A stretch of DNA of 64,000 nucleotides from an uncultured Selenomonadales bacterium (GTDB taxonomy: Bacteria; Bacillota; Negativicutes; Selenomonadales; Selenomonadaceae). A program made the position numbers and the translations under genes. Positions 32,705 to 42,472 of this stretch are shown one piece after another (the stretch's first letter is position 1; each line of letters begins with the position of its first letter). Under the pieces are notes generated by a model. It was not told the origin of the DNA. It ran no database searches and saw nothing but the letters and a program-made list of their open reading frames with translations. The DNA is taken from the NCBI GenBank assembly GCA_947304355.1, contig CAMZAX010000010.1:1-64000 (forward strand), in the 5' to 3' direction.

Positions 32705-34192
32705 TTGCCCGATACACTCACGTCCGCACGGTTGTCTTGCCCCGATGTTTCGGTCGTCATCCCGCTCTACAACGCCGAAAAATATATCGCCGAATGTTTG
32801 GACAGCCTCCTTGCCCAGACGTTCCAAAACTTTGAAGTTATCGTGGTTGATGATTGCTCAACCGACTCAAGTTGCGCCGTTGTCGAAAGTTACATGGCAC
32901 GCTTTGACGGGCGGTTGACGCTCACGCACATGGAAGAAAATTCCGGCAGCGGCGCAATTCCTCGTAATATCGGCTTGTCGCTTTCACGCGGCGAATACAT
33001 TCAATTTTTAGACTCCGATGATACTCTTACAAAGAGTGCCTTGGAAGAAATGCACGCGCTCGCAAAAGAATATGACGCCGACGTTGTCCACTGTGAAAAA
33101 TATTACGAATCGGATGAAGATGGCACAAATATCCGAATTAAATTTTCAAAAAACAGAAGTTCCGTTGATAAGCCGACGCTTGAAACTACAGATTTTAACA
33201 AAAGAATCTTGGGAATAATAAATAGCACGTATGTGTTGATGACGTGCAGTAAACTTGTCAGACGGAATTTGATTTTGGAAAACAAAATCTTTTTTCCCCC
33301 CATATCTCCCAGCGAAGATAATATATGGGCTCAAAGCTTGTTATTTTATGCTAAAAAATTTCTTCGTGTTCCCAATGCCGTTTATGTTTACCGTCAAAGT
33401 AAAAACTCCTCGCAACGAACCCAAAGAACCCCTCAACAGCGCATAAATTTCTGGCTCAATCCCGTGTTGCTCGGTTTAAAAAGTCTCGACAAAATGATGA
33501 ACGGAATCGAATTCTTTCAAAAAAATCCACAACAACAATATGCCATTTTGGAAAAGTTCGTTCAGAAAAGAGTGCGCTTGGCTTTTCAAAATAACGAACA
33601 ACTCAAGACTTGCGACGTTTACTCGACGATAAAAGACGAGTTCGGCGACAAATTGGGTGAGTATGACGTTTTAATTTCCGCGCTGTGCGCCGCTCTGTAT
33701 CGCGAAAAAAAATCTCATTCTGACGATGTTAAAGAATTGCTCGAATTCAAACGCAAATTTACCGCCCGAATAGACATTAAGCTGGTGCCCAAGGACGCGG
33801 GCGGCGATTTGAAAATCCTGTCCGTATCCGATAATAAAGCCGAGGTATTACAGCCCGAATGGCTTAATCAAGACGGTGTCGCTTATGTCATCAAATCTTA
33901 CGTCGGCAATGTGAAGTTGGTCGTAAAAACCGAAGCGGACGGACAAATTCAGTTGGCACTCAAGGGCTTAAACTTTCAGCACCCCGCCGACAAAAACAAA
34001 AGCATTCGCTATTTGGTTTATTACACATCTCTCAAGATAAACGGCAACGCGGTATTCAATGAAATCACGCCCGCCAGATTCGGCAAGCCGTATATTCACG
34101 ACACGGACGTTAAAGCCGGCGAAAAAATTACCCTGGAAATCAAATGGCTCTCTCTTAAGAGCGATAATTACAAAATTTTAACGGAGGTTTGA
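32705..34192 (+). CDS. glycosyltransferase family 2 protein
   Basis: 'VSVVIPLYNAEKYIAECLDSLLAQTFQNFEVIVVDDCSTDSS', 'YIQFLDSDD'. Confidence 0.9.
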   Translation: MPDTLTSARLSCPDVSVVIPLYNAEKYIAECLDSLLAQTFQNFEVIVVDDCSTDSSCAVVESYMARFDGRLTLTHMEENSGSGAIPRNIGLSLSRGEYIQFLDSDDTLTKSALEEMHALAKEYDADVVHCEKYYESDEDGTNIRIKFSKNRSSVDKPTLETTDFNKRILGIINSTYVLMTCSKLVRRNLILENKIFFPPISPSEDNIWAQSLLFYAKKFLRVPNAVYVYRQSKNSSQRTQRTPQQRINFWLNPVLLGLKSLDKMMNGIEFFQKNPQQQYAILEKFVQKRVRLAFQNNEQLKTCDVYSTIKDEFGDKLGEYDVLISALCAALYREKKSHSDDVKELLEFKRKFTARIDIKLVPKDAGGDLKILSVSDNKAEVLQPEWLNQDGVAYVIKSYVGNVKLVVKTEADGQIQLALKGLNFQHPADKNKSIRYLVYYTSLKINGNAVFNEITPARFGKPYIHDTDVKAGEKITLEIKWLSLKSDNYKILTEV

Positions 34193-34195
34193 ACT

Positions 34196-35728
34196 TTGTA
34201 CGCGAGAACATTTGGCGCGGCGACGCAGGGCGTTGACGGGCTGATTATTTCCGTGGAGGTCGACAGCGCAAACGGTATGCCCGCCTTCGACATCGTCGGC
34301 TTGCCGTCCACTGCCGTCCGCGAATCGAAAGAACGCGTGCGCACCGCGATTAAAAATTCGTCGCTTAGGATGCGCGCCGAGAAAATCACAATCAACCTTG
34401 CGCCCGCCTCCGTCAAAAAGGAAAGTGCCGGGCTTGACTTGCCTATTGCCATTGGACTTCTTGCCGCGCAGGGCAGATTGCGTCCGTCGGTCTGCGAAGA
34501 ATTTCTTTTCGTTGCCGAGCTGTCGTTGGAAGGTCTCTTGCGGAGCGTGGCGGGCGTTTTGCCGATTGCCGTCACCGCGCGAGCTGAAGGCTTCAAAAAA
34601 ATTATCGTCGCGCAGGAAAACATCAACGAGGCTTTGCTTGTCGAAGGGCTTGAAGTCTACGCGCCGCGCAACCTTGCCGAGCTTGCAGACTTCCTTGACG
34701 GCGAAATTGAACTTGAGCCGGCAAAGCCCGTGCCCGTCGACGAGCCCGAAGGTTTCGTTGAGCTGGTTGACGACTTCGCGGACGTGCAAGGGCAATTCAT
34801 GGCGAAACGCGCATTGGAAATCGCGGCGGCGGGCGGTCACAATGTTCTTATGGTCGGCGTGCCAGGTTCGGGCAAAACCATGCTTGCCAAGCGCATGAGT
34901 TCAATCCTGCCCGAAATGACGCGCGAAGAGGCGTTGGAAGTCACGAAAATTTACAGCATCGCCGGTAAGTTGCCGCAAGGCAGCGGACTGGTGACGAAGC
35001 GACCGTTCCAAAATCCGAATCACGACGCGTCGACGGCGGCGATAATCGGCGGCGGCACCAACCCCACGCCGGGACAAGTCACCCTTGCGCACCACGGCGT
35101 ACTTTTCCTGGACGAATTGCCCGAATTCAAAAAGACGACGCTTGAGGCTTTGCGCGAGCCGCTTGAGGAACGACAAATCACAATCAGCCGCGTCAGCGGG
35201 ACTTTGACTTTCCCGTCAAGCATGATTCTGATTTGCGCAATGAACCCGTGCCCGTGCGGTTGGAACGGCGACAACGACCATTTTTGCCGCTGTTCGACAA
35301 TGGACATCAAGCGATACATGCGCCGCCTGTCGGGTCCCCTGCTTGACCGAATCGACATTCAAATTCGCGTGCCGCGCGTCAAATACGACGACCTAAGCTC
35401 CAAACGCCGAAACGAGCTGTCCGTCACGATTCGCGAACGTGTGGCGGCGGCAAGACGCATTCAAACGCAACGCCTTGCGAAGTATCATCTGTTCTGCAAC
35501 GCGCAAATGACGCACGCGCTGATTCAAAAGCTGTGCATACTTGACCCCGCCGCCGAGGAATTGCTCAAGGACGTGTTCGAGACGAAAAAACTTTCCGCGC
35601 GCTCCTACGACAGAATAATCAAGGTCGGGCGCACGATTGCGGACTTGGACGGCGGCGCGAAGATGATTACCCCGCGACACATTGCCGAGGCGATTAAACT
35701 TCGCAGCGACTTCGAGATGGACGGTTAA
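34196..35728 (+). CDS. comM: YifB/ComM-family Mg-chelatase-like AAA+ ATPase
   Basis: 'FDIVGLPSTAVRESKERVRTAIKNS', 'MVGVPGSGKTMLAKRMSSILP', 'NPCPCGW'. Confidence 0.94.
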   Translation: MYARTFGAATQGVDGLIISVEVDSANGMPAFDIVGLPSTAVRESKERVRTAIKNSSLRMRAEKITINLAPASVKKESAGLDLPIAIGLLAAQGRLRPSVCEEFLFVAELSLEGLLRSVAGVLPIAVTARAEGFKKIIVAQENINEALLVEGLEVYAPRNLAELADFLDGEIELEPAKPVPVDEPEGFVELVDDFADVQGQFMAKRALEIAAAGGHNVLMVGVPGSGKTMLAKRMSSILPEMTREEALEVTKIYSIAGKLPQGSGLVTKRPFQNPNHDASTAAIIGGGTNPTPGQVTLAHHGVLFLDELPEFKKTTLEALREPLEERQITISRVSGTLTFPSSMILICAMNPCPCGWNGDNDHFCRCSTMDIKRYMRRLSGPLLDRIDIQIRVPRVKYDDLSSKRRNELSVTIRERVAAARRIQTQRLAKYHLFCNAQMTHALIQKLCILDPAAEELLKDVFETKKLSARSYDRIIKVGRTIADLDGGAKMITPRHIAEAIKLRSDFEMDG

Positions 35729-35737
35729 CACGACAAT

Positions 35738-35778
35738 AAAAAACTCCTCAACCGCATTGCAGCCGAGGAGTTTTTATT
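35738..35778. terminator. bidirectional terminator between convergent comM and rpmB
   Basis: AAAACTCCTC...GAGGAGTTTTT. Confidence 0.8.
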
Positions 35779-35789
35779 TTGCCCGAAGT

Positions 35790-35981
35790 TTAAATGGCAC
35801 GCTGAATCTTGCCGGAACGAAGGCAACGGGTGCAGACGTTGACGCGCTTGATTTTGCCGTCGACAACCGCACGCACGCGCTGAATATTCGGCTTCCATTT
35901 GCGTTTGGTCTTCAAGTGCGAGTGGCTGACGTTCATTCCCGACATCGCGCCCTTTTGACAAATTTCGCAGTAAGCAGACAT
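35790..35981 (-). CDS. rpmB: 50S ribosomal protein L28 (cysteine-containing form)
   Basis: 'MSAYCEICQKGAMSGMNVSHSHLKTKRKWKPNIQRV...VCTRCLRSGKI'. Confidence 0.95.
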   Translation of the reverse strand: MSAYCEICQKGAMSGMNVSHSHLKTKRKWKPNIQRVRAVVDGKIKRVNVCTRCLRSGKIQRAI

Positions 35982-36262
35982 GGCACTCACCTCTTTTCTG
36001 AAAAAAGACGCGTGCATTTTAGCACAGAACATTTCGCGGCGCAAGTGCTTTGCAAACGAAAAACCCCTGCCGAACGCGGCGGGGGCTGTCGTTTAGGGGT
36101 TGTCGGTCAAATCTTGCAGTGACGGTTATTTTTCCGCCTGACGTTGTTGCCGCGCGCTCGACGTACCTTAGTACGACTTCGCGCTTGCGCCTCGTCATGC
36201 GAAAAAATTCCGCGTCACATAATGATTTTGACTTTGCCAACACACCCGGCAAAGCAAGCAAA

Positions 36263-36625
36263 TCATTCTTCGGTGTAAAACTGAATAACATTGCCGAAAC
36301 GCAGGCGCGGCGGACGGACTCCGCTGACCGCGATTTGACCGGGCATGGTCGCTTCTTTGTTGACGACGATTGTGCAGTGACCTTCCTCGCGCAGATTCTT
36401 ATTGGCGGCGTCGCCGACGAACGTGACTTCGAATTCGCTCTTGCCGACTTTGACTTTGTCGCCGACGGCAATGTCCGCCGCAAGTTCGCCGACCGTGTGT
36501 TCAACGACCATGTCCGTCAACATCGGGCGAATCTTCTCGTTAATCAGGATGAAGCTGCTGTTGCTCGTCAAATACGTTTGCGCGTCCTTGCCGATACTCG
36601 TCATTTTTACTTCGTACTTTACCAT
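36263..36625 (-). CDS. stand-alone PTS glucitol/sorbitol EIIA-like protein
   Basis: 'VGDAANKNLREEGHCTIVVNKEATMPGQIAVSG' resembles EIIA-Gut. Confidence 0.7.
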   Translation of the reverse strand: MVKYEVKMTSIGKDAQTYLTSNSSFILINEKIRPMLTDMVVEHTVGELAADIAVGDKVKVGKSEFEVTFVGDAANKNLREEGHCTIVVNKEATMPGQIAVSGVRPPRLRFGNVIQFYTEE

Positions 36626-36695
36626 TCAAATCAACCTCCCTGCGCGAATAATACCACAGTTACTGCAAAATGTTCAAGAAAAATTTGCGCCGTTT

Positions 36696-36724
36696 GACTT
36701 TGCAAATTACGCGTTATAAAATCC
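36696..36724 (+). promoter_or_regulatory. sigma70-type promoter for hisG (TTGACT-N17-TAAAAT)
   Basis: hexamers and spacing read directly. Confidence 0.6.
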
Positions 36725-36748
36725 CGCGCGAACAGGAGGACGAAAATT

Positions 36749-37390
36749 TTGGACGATAAAAATTTTATAACAATAGCCCTGCCGAAGGGAAAACTTTTCG
36801 GATTGTCGGCTCAGTTGCTCGCCAAAGTCGGCTGGACGGCGGAAGGGCTCAACGAAAAATCGCGCAAGCTCGTCATAACCAACGACGCCGCGCGATTAAA
36901 ATTTATCATAACGAAGACCGCTGACGTGCCCACTTACGTCGAATACGGCGCGGCGGACATCGGCATTATCGGCAAGGACGTGATTCTTGAATCGGGCAAG
37001 GACGTTTACGAACTGCTTGACCTCGGCTTCGGCAAGTGCCGCTTGATGATGGCTGTTCCGAAGGACAAACGCCGCCCGCGCCTTGAGGATTACGCTCATA
37101 CCCGCGTCGCCACGAAGTTCCCGAACATAGCCGAGAAATTTTTCGCCGCGCAGGGCATGCAAATGGAATACATCAAGCTCAACGGCTCGATTGAACTCGC
37201 GCCGATAATCGGCATGTCGGAAAGTATCGTCGACATCGTTGAGACCGGCACGACGCTCCGCGAAAACAATCTTGAAGAGATCGTCACGATAATGAACGCG
37301 ACGGCTCGGCTCATTGCCAACCGCGTCAGCTACAAGCTCAAGTTCGACAGAATCAACGCGCTTGTCAACGACTTAATCGCGCTTAAATAA
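36749..37390 (+). CDS. hisG: ATP phosphoribosyltransferase, short form
   Basis: 'TIALPKGKL', '[14 protein letters not shown]', '[19 protein letters not shown]'; 213 aa without the C-terminal regulatory domain. Confidence 0.93.
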   Translation: MDDKNFITIALPKGKLFGLSAQLLAKVGWTAEGLNEKSRKLVITNDAARLKFIITKTADVPTYVEYGAADIGIIGKDVILESGKDVYELLDLGFGKCRLMMAVPKDKRRPRLEDYAHTRVATKFPNIAEKFFAAQGMQMEYIKLNGSIELAPIIGMSESIVDIVETGTTLRENNLEEIVTIMNATARLIANRVSYKLKFDRINALVNDLIALK

Positions 37391-38611
37391 GTCGCGCGTG
37401 TAAACTTTGTCCTTCACGTCGTCAAGGGCGGCCTCGTAGCGGTTGGCGATAATGCAACGGCTCAGGCGTTTGAACTCGGCTGCGTCATTGACGACGCGGC
37501 TCCCGAAGAACGTCGACCCGTCAGGCAACGTCGGCTCGTAAACGATAACGGTCACACCCTTCGCCTTGATTCGTTTCATTATGCCTTGAATCGACGATTG
37601 GCGGAAGTTGTCGCTGCCGGTCTTCATGGCAAGCCGCCACACGCCTACAACAGTATCATGCTCGCGGTCGGGCGAAAAGTTTTCACTGCCCGTGTATGCG
37701 CCCGACAATTCAAGCACGCGTTCGGCAATGAAGTCCTTGCGCGTGCGGTTGCTGTTGACGATTGCCTCAATCAGATTTTCCGGCACGTCTTGATAATTCG
37801 CAAGCAGTTGCTTGGTGTCCTTGGGCAAGCAGTAGCCGCCGTAGCCGAACGACGGATTGTTGTAATGGTCGCCGATTCGCGGATCGCAGCAAATGCCTTT
37901 GATGATGTCGCGCGTGTTGAGTCCCTTCAGCTCGGCGTAGGTGTCCAGCTCGTTGAAGTAGGCGACGCGCAACGCAAGATACGTGTTGGCGAAAAGTTTG
38001 ACCGCCTCCGCCTCGGTCGTTCCCATGATGAGCGTGGGAATATTTTTTTTGAGCGCGCCCGCCTGCAACAGCGCGGCGAATTCCTCGGCGGCGGCAACCT
38101 GCGCGGCGTCGTCAAGATTTGTGCCGACGATGATTCGCGACGGATACAGGTTGTCGTAAAGAGCTTTGGATTCGCGCAAGAATTCGGGGCTGAACAAAAT
38201 TTTCTGCGTGGAATATTCGGCGCGCGCGGTCTTGACGAAACCGACGGGGATTGTGCTTTTGATGACCATGAACGCCCGCGAGCCCGAATTGATAACCGCC
38301 TCAATGACGGAACGAACAGCAGACGTGTCGAAGAAATTTTGTTGCGGGTCGTAATTGGTCGGCACGGCGATAATCACGAAGTCCGCCGCCGCGTAAGCCG
38401 CCTGCGCGTCAGTCGTGGCAGTCAAGTCCAATTCGCGTTCGGCGAAAAATTTTTCAATGTACTCGTCGCGAATGGGCGAACGGCGTTCGTTGACGGCGTT
38501 GACGCGTTTGGGCAAAACGTCGACGGCAAGCACGCGATTGTTTTGCGCGAGCAGGGTCGCCAAGGACAGCCCGACGTATCCGAGCCCGGCAACCGCGATT
38601 GTCTTTTTCAA
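37373..38611 (-). CDS. UDP-glucose/GDP-mannose dehydrogenase family protein (UDP-glucose 6-dehydrogenase-like)
   Basis: '[17 protein letters not shown]', 'IKSTIPVGF', 'FSPEFLRE', '[14 protein letters not shown]'; TTG 38611 after AGGAGGAG. Confidence 0.9.
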   Translation of the reverse strand: MKKTIAVAGLGYVGLSLATLLAQNNRVLAVDVLPKRVNAVNERRSPIRDEYIEKFFAERELDLTATTDAQAAYAAADFVIIAVPTNYDPQQNFFDTSAVRSVIEAVINSGSRAFMVIKSTIPVGFVKTARAEYSTQKILFSPEFLRESKALYDNLYPSRIIVGTNLDDAAQVAAAEEFAALLQAGALKKNIPTLIMGTTEAEAVKLFANTYLALRVAYFNELDTYAELKGLNTRDIIKGICCDPRIGDHYNNPSFGYGGYCLPKDTKQLLANYQDVPENLIEAIVNSNRTRKDFIAERVLELSGAYTGSENFSPDREHDTVVGVWRLAMKTGSDNFRQSSIQGIMKRIKAKGVTVIVYEPTLPDGSTFFGSRVVNDAAEFKRLSRCIIANRYEAALDDVKDKVYTRDLFKRD

Positions 38612-38730
38612 AAGGTATCTCCTCCTTGTTCGCGCAACGATAACAAAAATTCCCGCGCCTGTCAAAATTTGCGGCGAGGGATTTTTTCTGTTATCATACA
38701 TGAAAATTTAACACGAATCGGAGATTAAAA

Positions 38731-39522
38731 ATGACAGACGTACAAAATCAGCCGGACGGTCGCGGCATAAAAATACAAAGGACAGGCGTCACGGGAGTAC
38801 ACCTGCCGTTTTTTGTTGCGGACGGCGGCACGACACAGCAAGTCACGGCGCAAATCCGATTCACGGTCGCGCTGAACGAAAACCTGCGCGGCACGCACAT
38901 GAGCCGCCTTATGGAAATCTTGACGGATTGGACGCAACGCCCGATTGTAATCGCCGACGTGGAAAAAATTTTGCTCGACGCGCTGGAAAAACTGTCGACG
39001 GACTTCGCGACGATAACGATGGCGTTCAAGTTCTTCACGAAAAAAAAATCGCCCGTGTCGTCGCGGGTGTCGTTAAGTGCTGTCGATTGCGAATTCGGCG
39101 GCGAACTGCGGCGCGGCGGGCGCATGAAATTCACGTTGGGCTTGAGCGTGCCGTTTACGTCGCTGTGCCCGTGCAGTCGCGAAATTTCGGATTGCGGCGC
39201 GCATAACCAACGGTCGCTTTGCCGCGTGAAGCTGACCTTCGCCGACGCCGACAAGCTTGACGCCGTGAACATCGCGCAGTTGATTCGGCTGATTGAAACG
39301 CAGGGCTCGGCGGAAGTCTTCCCGCTGCTCAAGCGCGAGGACGAAAAATTTTTGACGGAGGCGGCGTATCGCAACCCGAAATTCGTCGAAGACATTTTGC
39401 GCGACGTGGTGACGGCTCTGCGGCGCGTGGACAACCTTGCGGCGTTCGCGGTCGAGTGCGAGAACTTTGAATCGATTCACAACCACAACGCCTTTGCCGC
39501 CCACGAGGAACAGCTCACTTGA
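38731..39522 (+). CDS. folE2: GTP cyclohydrolase I type 2 (FolE2/MptA)
   Basis: 'TSLCPCSREISDCGAHNQRS' and overall FolE2 layout. Confidence 0.92.
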   Translation: MTDVQNQPDGRGIKIQRTGVTGVHLPFFVADGGTTQQVTAQIRFTVALNENLRGTHMSRLMEILTDWTQRPIVIADVEKILLDALEKLSTDFATITMAFKFFTKKKSPVSSRVSLSAVDCEFGGELRRGGRMKFTLGLSVPFTSLCPCSREISDCGAHNQRSLCRVKLTFADADKLDAVNIAQLIRLIETQGSAEVFPLLKREDEKFLTEAAYRNPKFVEDILRDVVTALRRVDNLAAFAVECENFESIHNHNAFAAHEEQLT

Positions 39523-40744
39523 CGTAATGGCTGAAGTTGCCGACGGTCAGCGCGGGGAAAGTCGTTTCGAGTTCGCGCAGAAAATTTTTCGCGCCGACGA
39601 AATTTTTATCGGCGGGCATGACGCGGAAGAATTCATCCGGGTCGTAATTCAGATTGCGGACTTGAATCATCTGCACGGGCAAAGCGTCGAGAAAATTTTT
39701 CCAGGCGTCGAGCTCCGATTGGCGGTCGTTGAAGCCCGGCATGTAAAGCATATTCAACGAGACGTGCACGCCGTTATCAAGCGCGTAACGAATCGAATCC
39801 TTTACGGCGTCGAGCTTGTAACCCGCGCGGTAGTAGCGTTGGTAATTGTCGGCGTTCGCGCTGATAATCGACACGCGCATCGAATCAAGCCCGGCGTCGA
39901 CGATTTTTTTTATGCCCGCCGTGAAGCCCGCGTTCGTGTTGATGTTAATCTGTCCGCGCGAAGTCGCCGCACGGATTTTTTTTATTGCCGCGCAGATGTT
40001 TTCAGCTTGAAGACTCGGTTCGCCTTCGCAACCCTGCCCGAAACTGATAATCGCGTCCTCGGCGTGCGACAGGTGATAAATCCCGACGGCGGCGATTTCG
40101 TCGGCGGTCGGCTTGAATGTGATTCGGCTTTGCGGGCTCGGACAGCACTCGGCGGCTTGCAGGGAGATACAGCCCAAGCAATTCGCGTTGCACGTCGGCG
40201 AAGTCGGCACGCCGCATTCCCAACGCCCGTAAAAAAAATTCTGCGCGGTCAGGCAATGCCATTTGAGCGAACAATTCGCGACCTGCGCGACGATTCGATT
40301 TTCGGGCAAGTCGTGTTTGACGCGGCGAATCAGCTTGCGCAAAGCGGGCGTGTTGTAATGTTGCGGATCCCACTTGTGATTTTCGTCGGTGTAAAGCGCG
40401 GCGGCGTGCAGTTCGTCCTTGTAGACGACGACGGCGGTGTAACCGTACAGCGGCAAGATTTGCGCGTCGTGCGTCCTGCGGAAGGAGGGCAGGTGCGTGC
40501 GCGTGTATCCTTGCGGCAAAATCACGGACACGGCAAATCCTTTGAGCGTCACGAATTCGCCGCGACGATAGCCGACGGCTCGCCGCGCAGGCAGGAACAT
40601 TAAGTCAGCCGAATCGGGCAGCTTGATTAAGTCTTCGGGCTTGAGCTTGAAAAATTCTTCGCCGACGCGCCCGACGCCTTCCGCCGCCTCGTCGAAGATA
40701 TTGCCGCGTTCGTCAGCGATTAAAGCCGTAATTTTGTTTTTCAT
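39515..40744 (-). CDS. radical SAM protein
   Basis: 'CNANCLGC' CxxxCxxC cluster; 'ISFGQGCEGEPSLQ'. Confidence 0.85.
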   Translation of the reverse strand: MKNKITALIADERGNIFDEAAEGVGRVGEEFFKLKPEDLIKLPDSADLMFLPARRAVGYRRGEFVTLKGFAVSVILPQGYTRTHLPSFRRTHDAQILPLYGYTAVVVYKDELHAAALYTDENHKWDPQHYNTPALRKLIRRVKHDLPENRIVAQVANCSLKWHCLTAQNFFYGRWECGVPTSPTCNANCLGCISLQAAECCPSPQSRITFKPTADEIAAVGIYHLSHAEDAIISFGQGCEGEPSLQAENICAAIKKIRAATSRGQININTNAGFTAGIKKIVDAGLDSMRVSIISANADNYQRYYRAGYKLDAVKDSIRYALDNGVHVSLNMLYMPGFNDRQSELDAWKNFLDALPVQMIQVRNLNYDPDEFFRVMPADKNFVGAKNFLRELETTFPALTVGNFSHYVK

Positions 40745-41868
40745 TTGCCTCTTATGTATTGAACGTAAATGTCGTCGAATCGGGTTTGAGCCGCAAGCCG
40801 CATTGCGCGATTGAAATTATCAATGACGGCGGGCAAGCGGCGTTCGTACTCTTCGGGCGTGCACCGCTTGAGGATGTTTTCAATGTGGTTGCAGTCGTCC
40901 AAGCCGATTTGAATTATGCCGTCCGCGTTGAAAAATCTGCCGATCTCCGTCGCGCCGAGATAAATCGGGATTGTCTGCGCGGCGAAAGCGTTCATGATTT
41001 TTTCCGTGAAGTAAAACGGCTCGATACCGTTTTCGACGACGATTGAGTAACGATAATGTTCGAACGGAAGTTCCATTGCGCAATAAAGCCCCGCCGTCGA
41101 ATTTACCGTAAGTGTCCGCCAAGCCGTGTTCCTTGCAATAGAACGCGAGCTTTTTGCGAACGAGGTGCATCGGACACAGTTCCTTCGCCGAGGAGATCAT
41201 TGAAATGTTTTTGGTCTTGTGCTTGTAGTTTTCGGGCGAGATAACAAAATCCTTTGGCGGCTTGTAATCGGCTTGCACGGCATCGAACATAACCCCCCCA
41301 CCTCTTCCATACCAAAAAACTGCGCCGAAAGCCACGAATCGCGCGTTCCTCAGCGTCGACAAAAGTTGCGCGTTGTAGGTGAACAGAATGTCGAAATTTT
41401 TTTCAACGTAGTCTCTGTGCTTCAAGACGTTTTCGTAGGACTGCGGCTTAATCGAGTACGGCTCTATCAGGAAGGCGAAACGTCTCTTCGGGTTGCCGAC
41501 GGTGCGGAAAATTTCCTCATGCGTATAAAAGTGTGTGTTATTGACGTAATTGTATCTGTCCCAAATGATGTAACGGGATTTTTTGCTGTTCGGCGAATGA
41601 GCAGATTCTCGGTTGCTGATGAAAAAAATTTCCATGCGTTCGCCGTACTTATTGTAGACTTCGGGATATTCGCCCGACAAAGTGAGGTGGGGGGATAATA
41701 TGGAGTGAACGGACGCGGTGTGGTGTCGAAACCCAAGCGGCTTTCAAAAGCCTGTTGGCGTCCCATGATTGCGTTCGCCCACTGAAATTCCTCGGCGTGT
41801 GTTCGCGCCAAGTTCGCGTTGAGCGCGTCGAGCTTGCCGTTGAGTTGGTTGAACTGTTCGTCCGTCAA
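40741..41868 (-). pseudogene. frameshifted glycosyltransferase family 10 (fucosyltransferase-like) gene; pseudogene, phase-variable gene or assembly error
   Basis: three reading frames together give one GT10-like protein: TTG 41868 frame to C6 tract 41689-41694, second frame to about 41090, third frame 'ELPFEHYRYSIVVENGIEPFYFTEKIMNAFAAQTIPIYLG' to 40741. Confidence 0.7.
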
Positions 41869-42458
41869 GTTAAATCGCCTCCAATTTTTTTGCGTTTCGG
41901 ATTGAATTTGTTCATTGCGCTGTCGATACCTTCGCGGAAAATGCAAAGCACGGCGGGCACGAGTTCTTCAAGCGCGGCTGAAATTTTATAGGCGTCTTCC
42001 TGCGTGAAGGGGCTCAAGACGTGATGATTGACCGTCCAATCCTTTGGCGGACGCCCGACGCCGATTCGGACGCGCGGGAAGTTTTGCACACCGCCGAGGT
42101 TTTGAATAATCGATTCGACGCCGTGATGACCGCCGCCGCTGCCTTTCGGGCGCAAACGAATCATGCCGAGCGGCAAATCCATATCGTCATGCGCGACAGT
42201 CAAATCGGGTGCGTCGAGTTTGTAAAAGTGCACGAGCGGCGCGACAGCCTCTCCGCTCAAGTTCATGAACGTCTGCGGCTTGACGATTAAAATTTTTTCG
42301 CCGTCGAGGAAAGTCTCCGCAACGAGCGCGTTGAAACGTTCGCGCCAATCGGACGCGTCGAGATGCGCGGCGAGCCTGTCAGCCAGCATGAAGCCGACGT
42401 TGTGTTTCGTGGCGGCGTATTCGGGCGTTGGGTTGCCCAAGCCGACAAAAATTTTCAC
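41865..42458 (-). CDS. pth: peptidyl-tRNA hydrolase
   Basis: 'FVGLGNPTPEYAATKHNVGFM', 'HDDMDLPLG', 'GGGHHGVESII'. Confidence 0.95.
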   Translation of the reverse strand: MKIFVGLGNPTPEYAATKHNVGFMLADRLAAHLDASDWRERFNALVAETFLDGEKILIVKPQTFMNLSGEAVAPLVHFYKLDAPDLTVAHDDMDLPLGMIRLRPKGSGGGHHGVESIIQNLGGVQNFPRVRIGVGRPPKDWTVNHHVLSPFTQEDAYKISAALEELVPAVLCIFREGIDSAMNKFNPKRKKIGGDLT

Positions 42459-42472
42459 GCGTTCACCTCCAT

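Noticed and set aside
37586-38728. 380-aa plus-strand ORF opposite the UDP-glucose dehydrogenase
   Set aside because: Antisense shadow ORF without motifs.
39437-40603. 388-aa plus-strand ORF opposite the radical SAM gene
   Set aside because: Antisense shadow ORF without motifs.
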